Source: Lepidodermella squamata (Eukaryota > Gastrotricha). From it: a stretch of 64,000 bases of DNA. This document shows positions 40,067 through 51,683 of the stretch, one piece after another; the first letter of the stretch is position 1, and each line of letters starts with the position of its first letter. The notes beneath the pieces were generated by a model, which saw only the letters and a list, made by a program, of their open reading frames with translations, did no database searches and was not told the origin of the DNA. A program made the translations under genes and the position numbers. The stretch lies in contig JBLDXI010000036.1 in assembly GCA_047495785.1 (NCBI GenBank), forward strand, positions 124,001 through 188,000, given 5' to 3'.

Positions 40067-40588
40067 GTGTGGGTTGAATGTCTCGCAAATAGCGCTTTTC
40101 GACTTGGCATCGCAAAAGTGGTCGTTCAAATAGAAATTCGTTGCGTAACCATCGCGACCTGAATATTGAGTATACTCCGCGCATTTGTCATTGCCCGGCT
40201 CGCCTGGCCCCCACTGCTGGTTCAGCGCCGTGAAATTTGAGCCATCAATCCAGTAGTAAGCACCTGAGAACTTGCTCAAGCCAGTCCAGCCAGACGGGAA
40301 CCCTGAAGCTGCTAGGGCTGATCGAACGTCTTCCTGTTCTTGCGAAGTTTTAACAGTAGCAAGCTGCCCAGAATTCGCCAAACAGAGGTCCCTAGCTTCA
40401 TCGCGGCTGATATCACTGGACTTATTAGCTATGAAGAACCTCTTCTCAAACGTGTTGCAGACCAAATCGGATAAAAATACGTTATCGAGAGGGAAGGTAA
40501 CCTCGTCACGATTGCATCCATCAGACGCTAGTCTACAGGTCACCTTACCTCCATTCGATTTCGCAACGCATCTCAAATATCCATCAGC
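40067..40588 (-). CDS. Gene B CTLD exon 16
   Basis: A 174-codon phase 0-0 exon starting A-D-G-Y-L-R-C-V. The CTLD has SGQLATVKT, GWTGL and WIDGS, then G-E-P-G-N-D and L-N-D-H-F-C. E-P-G with N-D is one of the better-kept calcium-type sites. It is the closest relative of the first half of the terminal exon (type II). It is the last exon before the 19.8-kb intron with the virus-like element. Confidence 0.87.
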
Positions 40589-40636
40589 CTGGAAAATTCA
40601 GATAATTTCGAGAATTTAGTTTGCTATTAAACTCAC

Positions 40637-41158
40637 TGGTGGGGGAACGTAAGGTGTATACATTTCGCAGACAGCTGCATCGTATGCGTCCGAGCAAGGT
40701 ACGTCATTGAGGTAGAGATCTGAAGGCTGAGATTCCGCCTCGCCGTACTCTTTGTAAACACCACACGAGCCATCGCCTGAAGGCTCGTTGACACCCCATT
40801 GCCATTTAAGGGTGTTCAGAGGTAATCCATTGATCCAGCGTTTAGCGAGCCCCACCCAAGCCTGCTTAACAAATTGCTTTACCATGAGGCTTCGAACTAG
40901 ATCCTGCTCATTAGCCGTCGTTATCGAAGCTAGCTGGCCGGATTTCTCAGAACACAAGGCATTTGCTGCGTCCCACTGCTTTGGCGAGTCGAATTTCAGT
41001 ACAAAAAGTTGTTTCGATAAATTCTGGCATGACGCTGTGTTTTCGTAAGTAGCATTCGACGGGTAGGGGATTTCATCGCCAATACAGCCAGGGGGTGTCG
41101 CACGACAGCTGACTGAGCCAGTTGACATTGAAACACAACGAGCCTTCGACAAGCCGGC
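40637..41158 (-). CDS. Gene B CTLD exon 15
   Basis: A 174-codon phase 0-0 exon. The start A-G-L-S-K-A-R-C-V is two residues longer than in its relatives. The CTLD has SGQLASITT, AWVGL, a shortened linker to W-I-N-G, then E-P-S-G-D-G and L-N-D-V-P-C. Paralogue of 17698-18216 (type III). Confidence 0.87.
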
Positions 41159-41875
41159 CTTTGATAAAAAAGAAAGATGAAATAATTAGCGTTGGAAAAT
41201 GTTGGAAATCAGGGCGCGAAGTACGGGGGGAATGAGGGGTATCGGACCCTCAGTTCGGCAAGCCAAAGTGAAAAAACCCTAAAAAACTTAAGGGTCCCTT
41301 TGGTCATAAAATTGGGGCCCGAAAATACCCCCTAGTTCGAGGATCCTACTTCGCGCACTGTTGGAAATTATCGGAAAATTAACCCTTAGCCGCCGGCGCA
41401 ATGACGTGTTAACTCGAGCACCTTTCATAAAATCCCAGAAAATCAAGAAGAGGCTAAAATCAAATTCCGAGTCGGCAGAAAGTCTTACATTTAGCCTTAG
41501 ATTGAAAGCCGAACCTCTTTTTCAAAAGAAAGCCGTTGCTATGACATGTTAACGCGTTTTCATGACGTGTTAACAAGTCATTAAAAATTTTTCTCACTTT
41601 TTTCGACCTGTTCGGAATGGCTTTGAAAATTTGGATTTTCAGGAAGAGCTTGTTTCTTGCTATTGATTCATCTTAATTTATGACGCAAAAATGGGTTCGA
41701 TAGCCCAAATCCTACGACCACGGTAAATTTTCTCCGGAATTAACGCGTGTACACGTCTTCGGCGGCTAAGGGTCAACAAGAGAAAACAATAGTGACTACG
41801 CATTTTCTAAAGGTTTAGCAAACCTCCCCTCCCATATCTTCTACGTAATTTCTTAGCGCTCAAGATTGTACTTAC
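41159..41875. other. Intron, gene B, with an inserted MITE
   Basis: Contains the hAT-like MITE at 41210-41360; the remaining 500 bp show nothing coding. Confidence 0.55.
41210..41360. mobile_element. hAT-like MITE, third family copy with exact 8-bp duplication
   Basis: The left end CAGGGCGCGAAGTA and right end TACTTCGCGCACTG are inverted with one mismatch; TTGGAAAT is duplicated exactly (41202-41209 and 41361-41368). 151 bp. Confidence 0.9.
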
Positions 41876-42403
41876 CGCAGGTGGTGGTTCAGCGAAAGTT
41901 TCACAAAGAGCGAAGCGTCTCTGATCGCCACAATTGACGATTCTTGGATATATATCGGCTGGTCGGTCATTGGAAGGATACATCAACTCAAGGTTGGAGC
42001 AAGAACCATCTCCGCTTGGCGAGAACAAGCCCCAGGGTGTGGAGATACTGTTGTAATCTTCGCCATCGATCCAGCGCAATTGAGAGGCTTTAGTTAGACC
42101 AATCCAAGCTGTAGTTGTTGAATTCGAAGCTAGAATTTTCCGAGCTTGAGCTAACTCGGCAAATGTTTTGATAGTAGCCAGCTGCCCGTTCCGGTATTGG
42201 CACTGACCGTTCGCGTCATGCCAGCCAGTTTCCTTGCTCATCTCGAGCAGAAAAAAGGATTTCATCGCGTTGTTGCATTCTTCAGCACTCGAGAATGAGG
42301 TGTCCAAGGGCACTGTTACTTCATCTCGGAGGCAGCCAACCGGCCATGGCCGACAGGTAACAGCACCGTTAGCTGATCGCGAGACACATCGAGCGTAACC
42401 AAT
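41876..42403 (-). CDS. Gene B CTLD exon 14
   Basis: A 176-codon phase 0-0 exon starting I-G-Y-A-R-C-V. The CTLD has NGQLATIKT, AWIGL and WIDGE, then F-S-P-S-G-D-G-S-C and I-V-N-C; E-P-x and N-D are missing. Paralogue of 19762-20289 (type I). Confidence 0.87.
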
Positions 42404-42942
42404 CTGAAATAAACGAGGTTTAATGAACACTTTAACAGCCAAAAATTGACTGCGTAATCCGATATTTGGATACAAATCCTAGATCTGTCAAAAGTCCTGT
42501 TTTCCGGGTCAACGATGCGTCGAAAGGCGAAATGCTTGACGGCAAAATGTAGGCGATGACCCGGTGGTACTTTCGACACTGAACACGGGGCCAAAGACTT
42601 CAAGAGACACACAGAAATCAACTTGTAAAAACAGTCAAATTGCGATTGTTGCGCCAAAATCTGGGTCTAATAATTCGTTCCGATTCTTGGGTCTAATTTT
42701 TGGCCCTAATCCAAAATTTCGACGTTATTTCACAGTAATTTTCAAAGCCCTGCTCAGACATTGTGGCCCCAAATTCGGTGTCAAAGAACCTACATTTCGC
42801 CGATCATATTCCCTTATCTTTCACCATAAAATTATACGGGTTCAGAGGTCGAAATAGTGTGAAAAAGGGGTATGCCTCTAAGGAAAAATCGTTAATCAGC
42901 TCAATAATTAAATTGATAAAAAATAATAATTCGAAATCGAAC
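42404..42942. other. Intron, gene B
   Basis: Includes a sequence (about 42512-42560) also present at 49903-49960 (GGGTCAACGATGCGTCG..., ...GACGGCAAAATGTAGGC), so it carries part of a dispersed repeat. No gene is seen. Confidence 0.5.
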
Positions 42943-43467
42943 CAGGGTATTCGATGGGCGGAAGGTCTCGCAAATGGCGCTGTTTGAAGTGCTATCGCAG
43001 AAATGATCGTTCATGTACAAATTCTCGTGGAAATCAGCTTGGCTTCCGTATCGTGTATACTCAGCGCAGTCATCGTTCCCAGGCTCTCCAGGGCCCCATT
43101 GTTGGTACAAGGCGAAAAAATCACTGTTATCAATCCACTTCAAAACTTCAGATGATTTTTGAAGACCAGCCCATCCCGATGAGATTCCGGCGCTGAACAG
43201 CAATGCTCGAACTTGGTCCTGTTCGTCTGCTGTTTTGACAGTAGCAAGCTGACTCGATTGTTCCGCACACAACTGCCTCGCTGCATCACGGTTCAATGGA
43301 GAGGACGCGTTGGCAATGAACATTTGCTTCTTAACAGTACTGCATTTGATTCTAGTAGAGAAAACGGTATCGGATGGGTAGGCTAGCTCGTCCGAGCGGC
43401 AGCTATCGGGCCGACATGTTACTATGTCACCATCCGCTTTTTTCACACAGCGGAAATAATTAGTCGA
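42943..43467 (-). CDS. Gene B CTLD exon 13
   Basis: A 175-codon exon, lead module S-T-N-Y-F-R-C-V with a shortened C-R-P-D-S-C-R. The CTLD has SSQLATVKT, GWAGL and WIDNS, then G-E-P-G-N-D-D-C and M-N-D-H-F-C. The donor GTTCGA after CTG is weak but keeps phase 0. Type II unit. Confidence 0.82.
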
Positions 43468-43525
43468 CTGCAAAAATATCACAATTCGTATTACATCGAT
43501 GAAGTTTCGAAATTTTGAAGCTAAC

Positions 43526-44038
43526 CTGTGGAGGCTGAGATTGAAACGTTTCACAGAGGGCAAACGTTTTCTCGGCGATGCAATCCTGCATCTGGATTTG
43601 GTAACCCTCTGGCTGAACCCTCAAGAACTCGATACTTGAACATGAACCATTAGTGGATTGGTCGATCAAGAGTTGTGGTATTTGCGTGAAGTTTGACCCG
43701 TCAATCCAGCGCAAAATAGTTGTTTTCGTTAGACCAACCCAGGCGGATTCGGCTGATTCATCCCGCAGCAGCTCGCGAGCCATTTGAAGTTCATCAAACG
43801 ATTTAACAGTAGCCAACTGGCCGCCTTGCGACTGGCACAGGCCATTTGCGTTGTGCCATGAAGTTGGTTTGCCAGGCCTTAGCAGGAAGTAATGTTTGCT
43901 CGCCCCTAGGCAGTCAGTCTCGTTGGCGAAAGCTGTTCCGCGTGGAGTTGTGGCTTCTTCCCTCAAGCAGCCAGCAGGTAATGATCGACAGTTGACAAGC
44001 CCGTTTGAAGCCCGAGAAACACATCGAACATAGCCAGT
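43526..44038 (-). CDS. Gene B CTLD exon 12
   Basis: A 171-codon phase 0-0 exon starting T-G-Y-V-R-C-V. The CTLD has WHNANGLC, GGQLATVKS, AWVGL and WIDGS; loop cysteines in G-S-C-S-S and M-Q-D-C. No E-P-x or N-D calcium motif. Type I unit, related to exons 9, 14 and 17. Confidence 0.87.
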
Positions 44039-45154
44039 CTAAGAAGTAATATCCAGAGAATAAATATTTTTCAATCAGTCCGGTCGAAAAATAGTAAGAG
44101 ACAATGGACAACAACACATTTTTAATACAGCCAAAATTATTCAAATATTGCATATTAAATCCCTACTTATGCAAAAGTCACGAATTGAGAGTAAATTTTT
44201 TATTTTGATAAATAGTGAAGGTACGGCGACAAAACAGCAACTTCGCAGAACGGCGAATGAGACAAACCAGCAAATTATTAATATTGCGACAAAACAGCAA
44301 AAACTTACAATGTAAAAGATGCGTCATGTTTCTGCTGTTGTGTCGCAAGTTGAAAAGTTGCTGTTTTGTCGCGTTTGGGTATAGAGGTACCGCGATTAAA
44401 AGTGAAAGCTCGGCACAAACCGGCGGGCCGGACCCATAAATTCAGACGAGGTCCGGGTTAACCCGGGTTTAACCGCGGTTAACCGAATTAACCGTTATGA
44501 ATTGGAAAATTCTAAAAAAATCTATCAAATCGACTATCCTATTATGAATATTCGATAATTCGGTATGCAAGGTGTGACAAAATGGATTGAAAATTCGGAA
44601 TCAGCGCAAAAATTACCCTAGAACCGACTTGTAATTATCAGAGAACGAATGATAGGGGTTATAAATCATGGAATCTCGTTTCACTTTCGGTTTTTACTTC
44701 CGGTATTCATTATAATTTCTTAAAAACCTAATTTTATTAACCAAGATATACTTACACCAGAAGAAAATCACCCTATTTTGGGTGATAAAAAATAGGACTT
44801 GTGAAATCCCCTCAATTATTGTGAGTATCCTAATTCATGGATTTTCGAAATCGGAATTCATGCCCAAAATCACCCCAATTCATCTACAAAAATGCTGTTA
44901 TTTATCTACTGAAAGCATCATCGTGTGATCATTTGAGCGTTTCAGAAAAAAATTACATGCAATTTGATCGGAGAAAAAAAATTAGAACGCTCAAATGATC
45001 ACACGATGGAATTCAGATCTGTACCAAAACTCGATAAACTATGGTGATATTTTTTCTGGTGTACTCATGAGACACACGGTAACCCAAAGTTTTTGATCTC
45101 GCAGTATTTAATGTGGGCGTGTGTCCAGTCTCTATTTTTGAAACTATTGCTTAC
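44039..45154. other. Intron, gene B, with a MITE and unresolved repeats
   Basis: 1.1 kb. About 44207-44370 has inverted GCGACAAAACAGCAA words; 44755-45061 is a MITE. No coding signal. Confidence 0.5.
44755..45061. mobile_element. MITE with TA target duplication and internal palindrome
   Basis: CACCAGAAGAAAATCACC at the left mirrors GGTGATATTTTTTCTGGTG at the right, with TA on both outer sides. Inside, ATCGTGTGATCATTTGAGCG is repeated inverted around 44930-45006. Confidence 0.65.
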
Positions 45155-45706
45155 CAGAATAGCCTGCGTTGGGGCGTAAGTTTCACAAACCGCTGCTGCA
45201 TGCCATTGGTTGCAAACCACGTCCGCAAGATACAGGTTTGTATGATAATCGCCATCTGTTGCTGCCATGCCATAAGTCGCGCAGTTTTCTGAATATTGAT
45301 CCTCTAGCCATGCTAGGGCACCCGGCTCTCTTGGTCCCCATTGTTGAGGTAAGGCAACGAAGTTGCTGCTATCGGGCCACGTAAAAACCCCGTTGATTTT
45401 CATCAGACCCACCCAAGCGTGTTCAAGCGATCGCGCGAATAACAATGCTCTCAGCTGATCTTGTTCATCAACGGTTTTGATAGAAGCTAGATCGCCAGAT
45501 TTCGAGGAACAGAGGGATCGCGCTGTGTATTGATCGATAGGATCTTCGGATGTTACAATGAATAGCTTTTTCTCGGCATTCAGGCACTCATCTGCGCTGT
45601 TGAACACGGCGTCGAGTGGGTAGGTGACTTCATCTTTGCGACAGCCTGTTGAAGCAGCTCGGCAAACTTCACCGCTACCACCAGCCACACAGCGAACATA
45701 ACCGTC
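45155..45706 (-). CDS. Gene B CTLD exon 11
   Basis: A 184-codon phase 0-0 exon, the longest single unit. It starts D-G-Y-V-R-C-V. The CTLD has SGDLASIKT, AWVGL and W-P-D-S (DG changed to DS), then R-E-P-G with an enlarged loop and L-A-D-V-V-C. Type II unit. Confidence 0.86.
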
Positions 45707-45974
45707 CTAGAACCAAAGATAGAAACACGAAAATTTAGGACGAAAGGCGAAGAGGAGGAAAATCTGTTTGATTCAATTTCATTCTAAATTTTGTAAAATT
45801 TTAATAATTATAAGGTTTTCCACCTCACGTTTTTCCGTTGAAGAATCGCTGATCAACCTTACGATCCACCGTAAAAATTGGATCAGCAATTCTTCCAATT
45901 GTAAATTTCTGAGAATAAGGATTAGCTTAATGTCAATCAAATTTTTCTCTCGAAAAATTAGGGTATAAGATTAC

Positions 45975-46496
45975 CAGCGCTGATCCACGAATTGTGTATT
46001 TTTCGCAGACGGCTCGGCCGTACAAGTAGTAGCAACTGCTGCTGACGAGGTAAAAACCGGCGGCGAAAGACATTGTACCCGGCCTGAAATCGTATATTGC
46101 GCATTTTTCGTAATCGATCGGTTGCCGTGGTCCCCATAGCAGTGTGAAATTTCCTAGCGGAGACCCATCAATCCAACTTGTTGTAGCTGTTCTGTAGAAT
46201 CCAACCCATGTCCCATGAGGGTAGTAATCTTTGAATAATCTGCGAACAATCGCTTGCTCAGTTGCACTGTTGATACTTGCAAGCTGCCCTGATTGTTTAG
46301 CGCATTCAGCGTTCGCATCTGTGGAAGACTTCATTTGGCCGGCAAAATCTAAAATATAGAGCTCTTTGTGCAGGCTAAGGCATTGCGTTTCGTTGTCGTA
46401 GGATTCGTTCGCTGGGAAAGGAAGCTCATCGCTGAGACACCGCTGTCGGCATGACGCTTCACCACTTGACACTGATACGCATCTCATGAAGCCAGA
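45975..46496 (-). CDS. Gene B CTLD exon 10
   Basis: A 174-codon phase 0-0 exon starting S-G-F-M-R-C-V. The CTLD has SGQLASINS, TWVGF and WIDGS, then G-P-R-Q-P and a late cysteine in S-S-C-Y. Type III. The gene A partner is cut by the left window edge (1-346). Confidence 0.86.
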
Positions 46497-46628
46497 CTAT
46501 TCGGGTGAAAGACAAAGTCTGAATAATACATCATTTTCACAGTCACCGATTTTCAACACTAACCCCTGAATCAGGTCCTGATCAAATCCTATGCATAATC
46601 CTGACCCTAAAAGTTATGGCTAGGCATT

Positions 46629-46770
46629 ATATGAGACCCGCCAAGCGATTTCGGCCCAATCTTGGTCTTCAATCCCTCAAAAAGTGGGTGTTGTACACTA
46701 GTGATCATGCGTCAGACGTTGTCTTTTCAGATGATTAATGAGGGCCGAAATCACTTGACGGGTCTCATAT
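46629..46770. mobile_element. MITE-like element, ATATGAGACCCG ends
   Basis: ATATGAGACCCG...GATTTCGGCCC at the left is repeated inverted at the right (GGGCCGAAATC...CGGGTCTCATAT). 142 bp, non-coding. Confidence 0.65.
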
Positions 46771-46987
46771 GGCTAACCCCAATCTCTAATGAATTTCCAA
46801 AATCCCTGACCTTATTCTGACCTTATAGAGAAAAAGTGACCAGAATAAGCACTCAAGCTAAATTTTGATCTGCATTATTATAGAAGTGCTTTCTCAAAAC
46901 TAATACAGTGCGACCTTCTCTTTCACGTGGTATAAGATTTTAGGAGGGCAATTGCCGCTTAGTCTCAAAGTCATCAAAATAAATGAA

Positions 46988-47274
46988 CATACGGGCGCCG
47001 TCTTTCACAAACTATTTTTACAAAATGTGTGTGATTTGAGATTTGAGACAATGGTCGCCATCCGTAAAAATCATTCTAGAACGCTGAAAACAGGTCTATA
47101 AGAGAAACTTTTTGAGCTAACTGGTCGAAAACTGGGCCCAAATGACATAACAAAATTTAAATCGCCGAATTTTGAGTTGAAAATGTGATTTTCGGAATCA
47201 GCGATTTGTTTAACCTTAGAAAGTGTTGAAAATTTCTCACTTTTCTGAATTTGTGAAAGACGGCGCACGTATGA
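46988..47274. mobile_element. MITE-like element, CATACGGGCGCCGTC ends, copy 1
   Basis: CATACGGGCGCCGTC-TTTCACAAA at the left mirrors TTTGTGAAAGACGGCGCACGTATG at the right. Related copies lie near 52232-52984 and 53851-54224. Confidence 0.7.
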
Positions 47275-47934
47275 AACCATAGTGGAAAATTCTATCGTAA
47301 CAAAAGCTGGGTTGCCTACCCCAAATCTTATATCACGTGAAAGAGGAGCTCGCGTTCTACATGCAAAATTTGGTTAAAACAGAGATACCCGTTTTGAGAA
47401 ATTCAACTTTGAATACGAATGACGATTTTGAAAATTTAGCCTGAGTGCTTACTCTGCCATTTTTGTCTCTACAGCGTGTGCCAGAAGTTGCGCAACTATT
47501 TTTTAATTCGGCAACTTTTTTGTAGGAAATTAAACGAACTCTGATCATTGTTGTCTCTACGCCTGGCTTCTAGCCCTAACCCTGAAATCCAACTAAGCCA
47601 TAACCTCTGCATAATCCTAACCCTAACCCTAACTAAATTCCAAGATTGTCTGTTCCAACACTGACTTCACTATTTCTGAACTTCCTAAACTCTAGATCCT
47701 AAAGCTATTCCCGAACCCCAACCAAGCTCGAGCCGAATCCTCTGCATAATCCTGATCTTGACCCTAACCTCAATCTCAAGCTCCTATCATCGAGATATTA
47801 TCTTTTCCCAGATTTACTGCAGTGCTTTCGTAATTCGGAATTCCTGAAGTCTGACCCTAACCCTAATTATTTTGCTAGTTATAGATGACGATTTCTTCCC
47901 TGCTAAACGGAAAACAAAAATCGAACTTCCTTAC

Positions 47935-48468
47935 TGAAAGTTGCTGAACTACGTATGTTTCGCAGACAGCGTAGTTCATGTAATCTCTACACTCGGAATC
48001 CGCAAAGTAGTAACCATCCACTGTCATATCCGTATAGTGCATGTTGCCGTAAGAAAAGCACGTCCAGTAATCGACGTGTAGCCGAGGGGAGCCAAGTAGC
48101 GGTGATATCGACGAATACTTCACGCCATCGATCCATCGCAGTTCGGAATTAAATTTAACCAGGCCGACCCAAGCCGAGCGCACGTTTTCTGCCGACAACA
48201 AATTGCTAGCATGCCTAAGTTCACTAGCTGTTTTCAAAGTTGCAAGTTGGCCACCCTGCGACCGACATCTTGCATTTGCTCCGTTCCAATCAAGGCCATT
48301 GTTTAGGCTCAGTAGGAAAATCTTCCTTTCGGCTCTCAAACAATCAGCTTCACTAGCGAAGGATTTTCCAACAGGTAGCGCGACTTCATCCCTCGAACAG
48401 CCGATAGACCACAGCCTGCATGTAACGGCACCCTCGGCCGATCTCAAAACACAGCGAGCATAGCCATC
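47935..48468 (-). CDS. Gene B CTLD exon 9
   Basis: A 178-codon phase 0-0 exon, same layout as gene A 971-1504: D-G-Y-A-R-C-V, WNGANARC, GGQLATLKT, AWVGL, WIDG. The loop differs from gene A (D-Y-W-T-C-F, D-S-E-C). No E-P-x. Type I. Confidence 0.87.
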
Positions 48469-48521
48469 CTGTTGAAAACGAATAGTTCAAACTGGAGAAA
48501 TATACTGAGAAAACCACTTAC

Positions 48522-49070
48522 AGGTCTGTTATAAGCCGCGAATGTTTCACATATCGCATTCCTAGCAGATCCGAAGCAATAGTAGTTTCGCGTCAGGTAC
48601 GCGTTATCTGGCAAATCTCCCAGTATCTGGTTTCGGGAATATTTCAAACACTGGTAATCAGTGATTGGCCCATTATTAGGCCCCCATTGATCACTTAGCG
48701 CTGAGAAGTCACTGCCATCGACCCAGCGAATATCGTCATCGCTTTGCAGTAAGCCAACCCAAGCATCTTCATAGAAATACGTCGAATCAGTAAACATAAG
48801 GTCCCGCAATTCCTCCTGCTCGTCGGCTGTTTTAACTGTTGCCAACTGCCCTGATTTCGCCGCACATTCATCGTAAGCCTCGTCGTACGTCACAGAGCCG
48901 GCTGATGGGAATGCTTTGAACAGCTGTTTCTTCGCTCCGATGCATTCTTGCTCACTTGTGAATCGCACGTTCGGTGGAAATATGACTTCGAACTGCCCGC
49001 AACCAGGCGAAATCGGTCGGCAAGCAACGATTCCGCCTCGTCTTCTCGCAACGCATCGAACGTAAGTTGT
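48522..49070 (-). CDS. Gene B CTLD exon 8
   Basis: A 183-codon phase 0-0 exon. T-T-Y-V-R-C-V start; SGQLATVKT, AWVGL, WVDGS; then W-G-P-N-N-G and Y-Q-C-L-K. It has a few residues more in the loop before N-Y-Y-C than the gene A partner. Confidence 0.87.
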
Positions 49071-49282
49071 CTACAAAAAATTGTATTTTAATAAATTTTT
49101 CGAATAAAGAGGCTTTCAATGTGGTCTGTATCCTAAAGAAGCACAAAGCAATAAGAGACCCCTTTTCAGATAAATCGGAACATGGATAACCTATAGGATT
49201 CGGAATTCGGAACTACAAACACCCAAGCGTAAAATAAAATAAACAATGATATAAATAATATACTTAATATTCCAATCATAGT

Positions 49283-49896
49283 CAAATAATAAGAGGCTGG
49301 AAACTCAAGCCATTTCAATACTGCCGAAATTGTTTTGTTTAAGGAGATTTTCAAGGAAATTTCCCAGGATTGGCCCACACTATATCCTGGCATTTCAACG
49401 AGAGTTTCCATCGGCTGTAGTCATGAAAACAGTCATCCGCCACCGATCTACCTCCAATTGAAATCAAAAGCGGCATTACCAAATTTGGGTTTTCGTTTTT
49501 ATTGAACTGCGATAGCCCACGTAAACACTCACCACATGATTTTGGCATCAAAAAAATATAAAATTCTGCATCGATCACATCCAAGTACCATTTTGGAATC
49601 CGAGGTGGGGCAGATTGTGATGCAGGCTCTCCAAGTTTTCAGAGCCCCGATTTTTGAGGAAATTCCTACGATACAGCTTTGAAATTTATATGGCTGAATA
49701 GAGCGTGAGCTACTGCCTTTTATGACTATTTTCATGACTACAGCCGATGGAAACTCTCGTTGAAATGCCAGGATATAGTGTGGGCCAATCCTGGGAAATT
49801 TCCTTGAAAATCTCCTTAAAGAGGAATTTTTTATGCAAAATTCTAACAATTTCGGCAGTATTGAAGTGGCTTGAGTGTCCAGTCTCTTATTATTTG
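49283..49896. mobile_element. Fold-back element, arms of about 150-170 bp
   Basis: 49283-49436 and 49722-49896 are reverse complements with a few indels, including CCAGGATATAGTGTGGGCCAA and its mirror. 614 bp in total. Non-coding. Confidence 0.8.
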
Positions 49897-51407
49897 TCTA
49901 TGGGTCAACGATGCGTCGTAGGGCAAAATGCCTGACGGCAAAATGTAGGCCATGACCCGACGGTTCTTTTGACACCGAGCAGGTGAAAATGACTGAAATA
50001 ACGTTAAAATTTTGGATTGGAGCCAAAATTCAGACCAAAGAATTGGACATAATTATTAAACCCAGGTTATGGCGCAACAATCGAAATGTCACTTTTTTTA
50101 CAAGTTGATTTCTGTGCGTTCCTTGAAGTCTTGCGCCCCAAATTCGGTGTAAAAAGAACCGCCGGGTCTTGGCCTACATTTTGCCCTACGACCAAATATT
50201 GAATCTAGCAGTATATTTTTGGCAGTTAAAGTGTTAAGAGTTCACAGACCGTGCCGTTTCTAGCGATTTCGTGAAAATTTCGGATAAAATTGATATTTAC
50301 GAATCAAATCCCAAATTACATACATAGGTACATACTTGCCTAATCAAGACCCAGACGGAAATTTAAGACCAAAACCTCGGCTTAATGTTTCGCCTGTTTA
50401 TTTGATACCCCCAAACTGTCCAAAAATTGTACTCGAAAATTTTGCCCAAATTGTCAAACGCTAAATTTGGGCCAATTTTTCGCCGAAAGTATTTCTGAAA
50501 TTGTCAAATTTCGGTGTAATTGATAGGTGAAAATTTCGGCGAAGCTGCTATCCGAGTTTATAGATGGGCCAAATCTATCATGCATTAGTTCCGATTCTTA
50601 CATGCTGGGGTATTTACTCCATCGGCCGGTTTCGTGTTCCTCAGTTCTTTTTGTCATCTCAGATCCCATCAGCTTCTCAATTATATCGTATTTTCAATTT
50701 TAATTTGATTAAAAAATTTTCACTTTAACATCACTATATAATTGCCTGCCATCACAATATTTCCATAGGCTATGAGGTTTGTTAATTCTAAATTCTTGCT
50801 GCTGTGTCGCGAAAGTGAGGAAAGTAAGTCAATCCCTAATCCCTAATCCCTCGAAAAGAAGTGTTTCACAGCCTTAATAAATATTGAAACGTCTGCTGCC
50901 GGCTATATGTAAGCCAATATAATTCTTAATATTAAATTCCAATCAAAGCCCAAAATGTCAGCGAACTGTGGAGAAATCAGTGCTCCGAGTACGGTCGACA
51001 ATTCGACAGTTAATTACAACGAAAATCAGTTCGCCTAAACTTACTCGCTCAAATAATCGAATCAAATAAGCTTTTTGTCCAACAGGTAAAAACTCAATTT
51101 TTGCTGAGAATCGTCAATGAAACAATGGTAGAAATTCTTAAAAGTGAAGTTGCCAAAAATTAACGCTACATTTGAAGAATTTTATGGGGGAAATCTTACA
51201 CCGACAAATTTGGCCGAAGATTTGGTCCTAACGCCCTCGTGGCCATACGAATTTCCGTCTGGGGAGAAATGATTCAAAATTTATTTCGAGCCAAATTATT
51301 TGTTTAAAATTCCAAGGAATTTGTTTACTGTTGACAAAAAGGGGGTTTTAGGACTATGGGGCATTTTCAATAATTTTTAAACCTTAACGATTCATAATTC
51401 AGTTGTA

Positions 51408-51542
51408 GGGTCAATACATATAAAATTCGATTAATATAAAGAAAGTACTACACTAATAATAGAAAATGTTCTTGCTACGTACTTTTTCCTTTATTAGTGT
51501 AGTACTTTCTTTATATTAATCGAATTTTATATGTATTGACCC
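51408..51542. mobile_element. Fold-back MITE with near-perfect 52-bp arms
   Basis: GGGTCAATACATATAAAATT at the left is mirrored at the right end; the arms meet at a 32-bp loop. The right flank reads GTA and the left TA, so a TA-type target is possible. Confidence 0.8.
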
Positions 51543-51683
51543 GTAGAGATTTCAAAGTTTTCGACTTGCGATCCTAGCATGTAATGAATCGTTAATCAGC
51601 TCAATTTTAAATTAAAAAAAAATAATAATAATTCGATACCGAACCAAGGTATTCGATGTGCGCGAAATGTCAAGTTTCCTTAC

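Larger units (their letters stand above)
46497..47934. other. Intron, gene B, with two MITE-like insertions and CCCTAA-like DNA
   Basis: Contains inverted-repeat elements at 46629-46770 and 46988-47274 and a degenerate CCTAACCCT tract around 47570-47870. No gene. Confidence 0.55.
49071..51683. other. Expanded intron, gene B, with fold-back repeats
   Basis: 2.6 kb against 965 bp in gene A. The difference is due to inverted repeats (49283-49896 and 51408-51542) and a dispersed repeat at 49903-50210 whose ends (GGGTCAACGATGCGTCGTAGGGCAA and GGCCTACATTTTGCCCTACG) are inverted. No gene. Confidence 0.55.
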
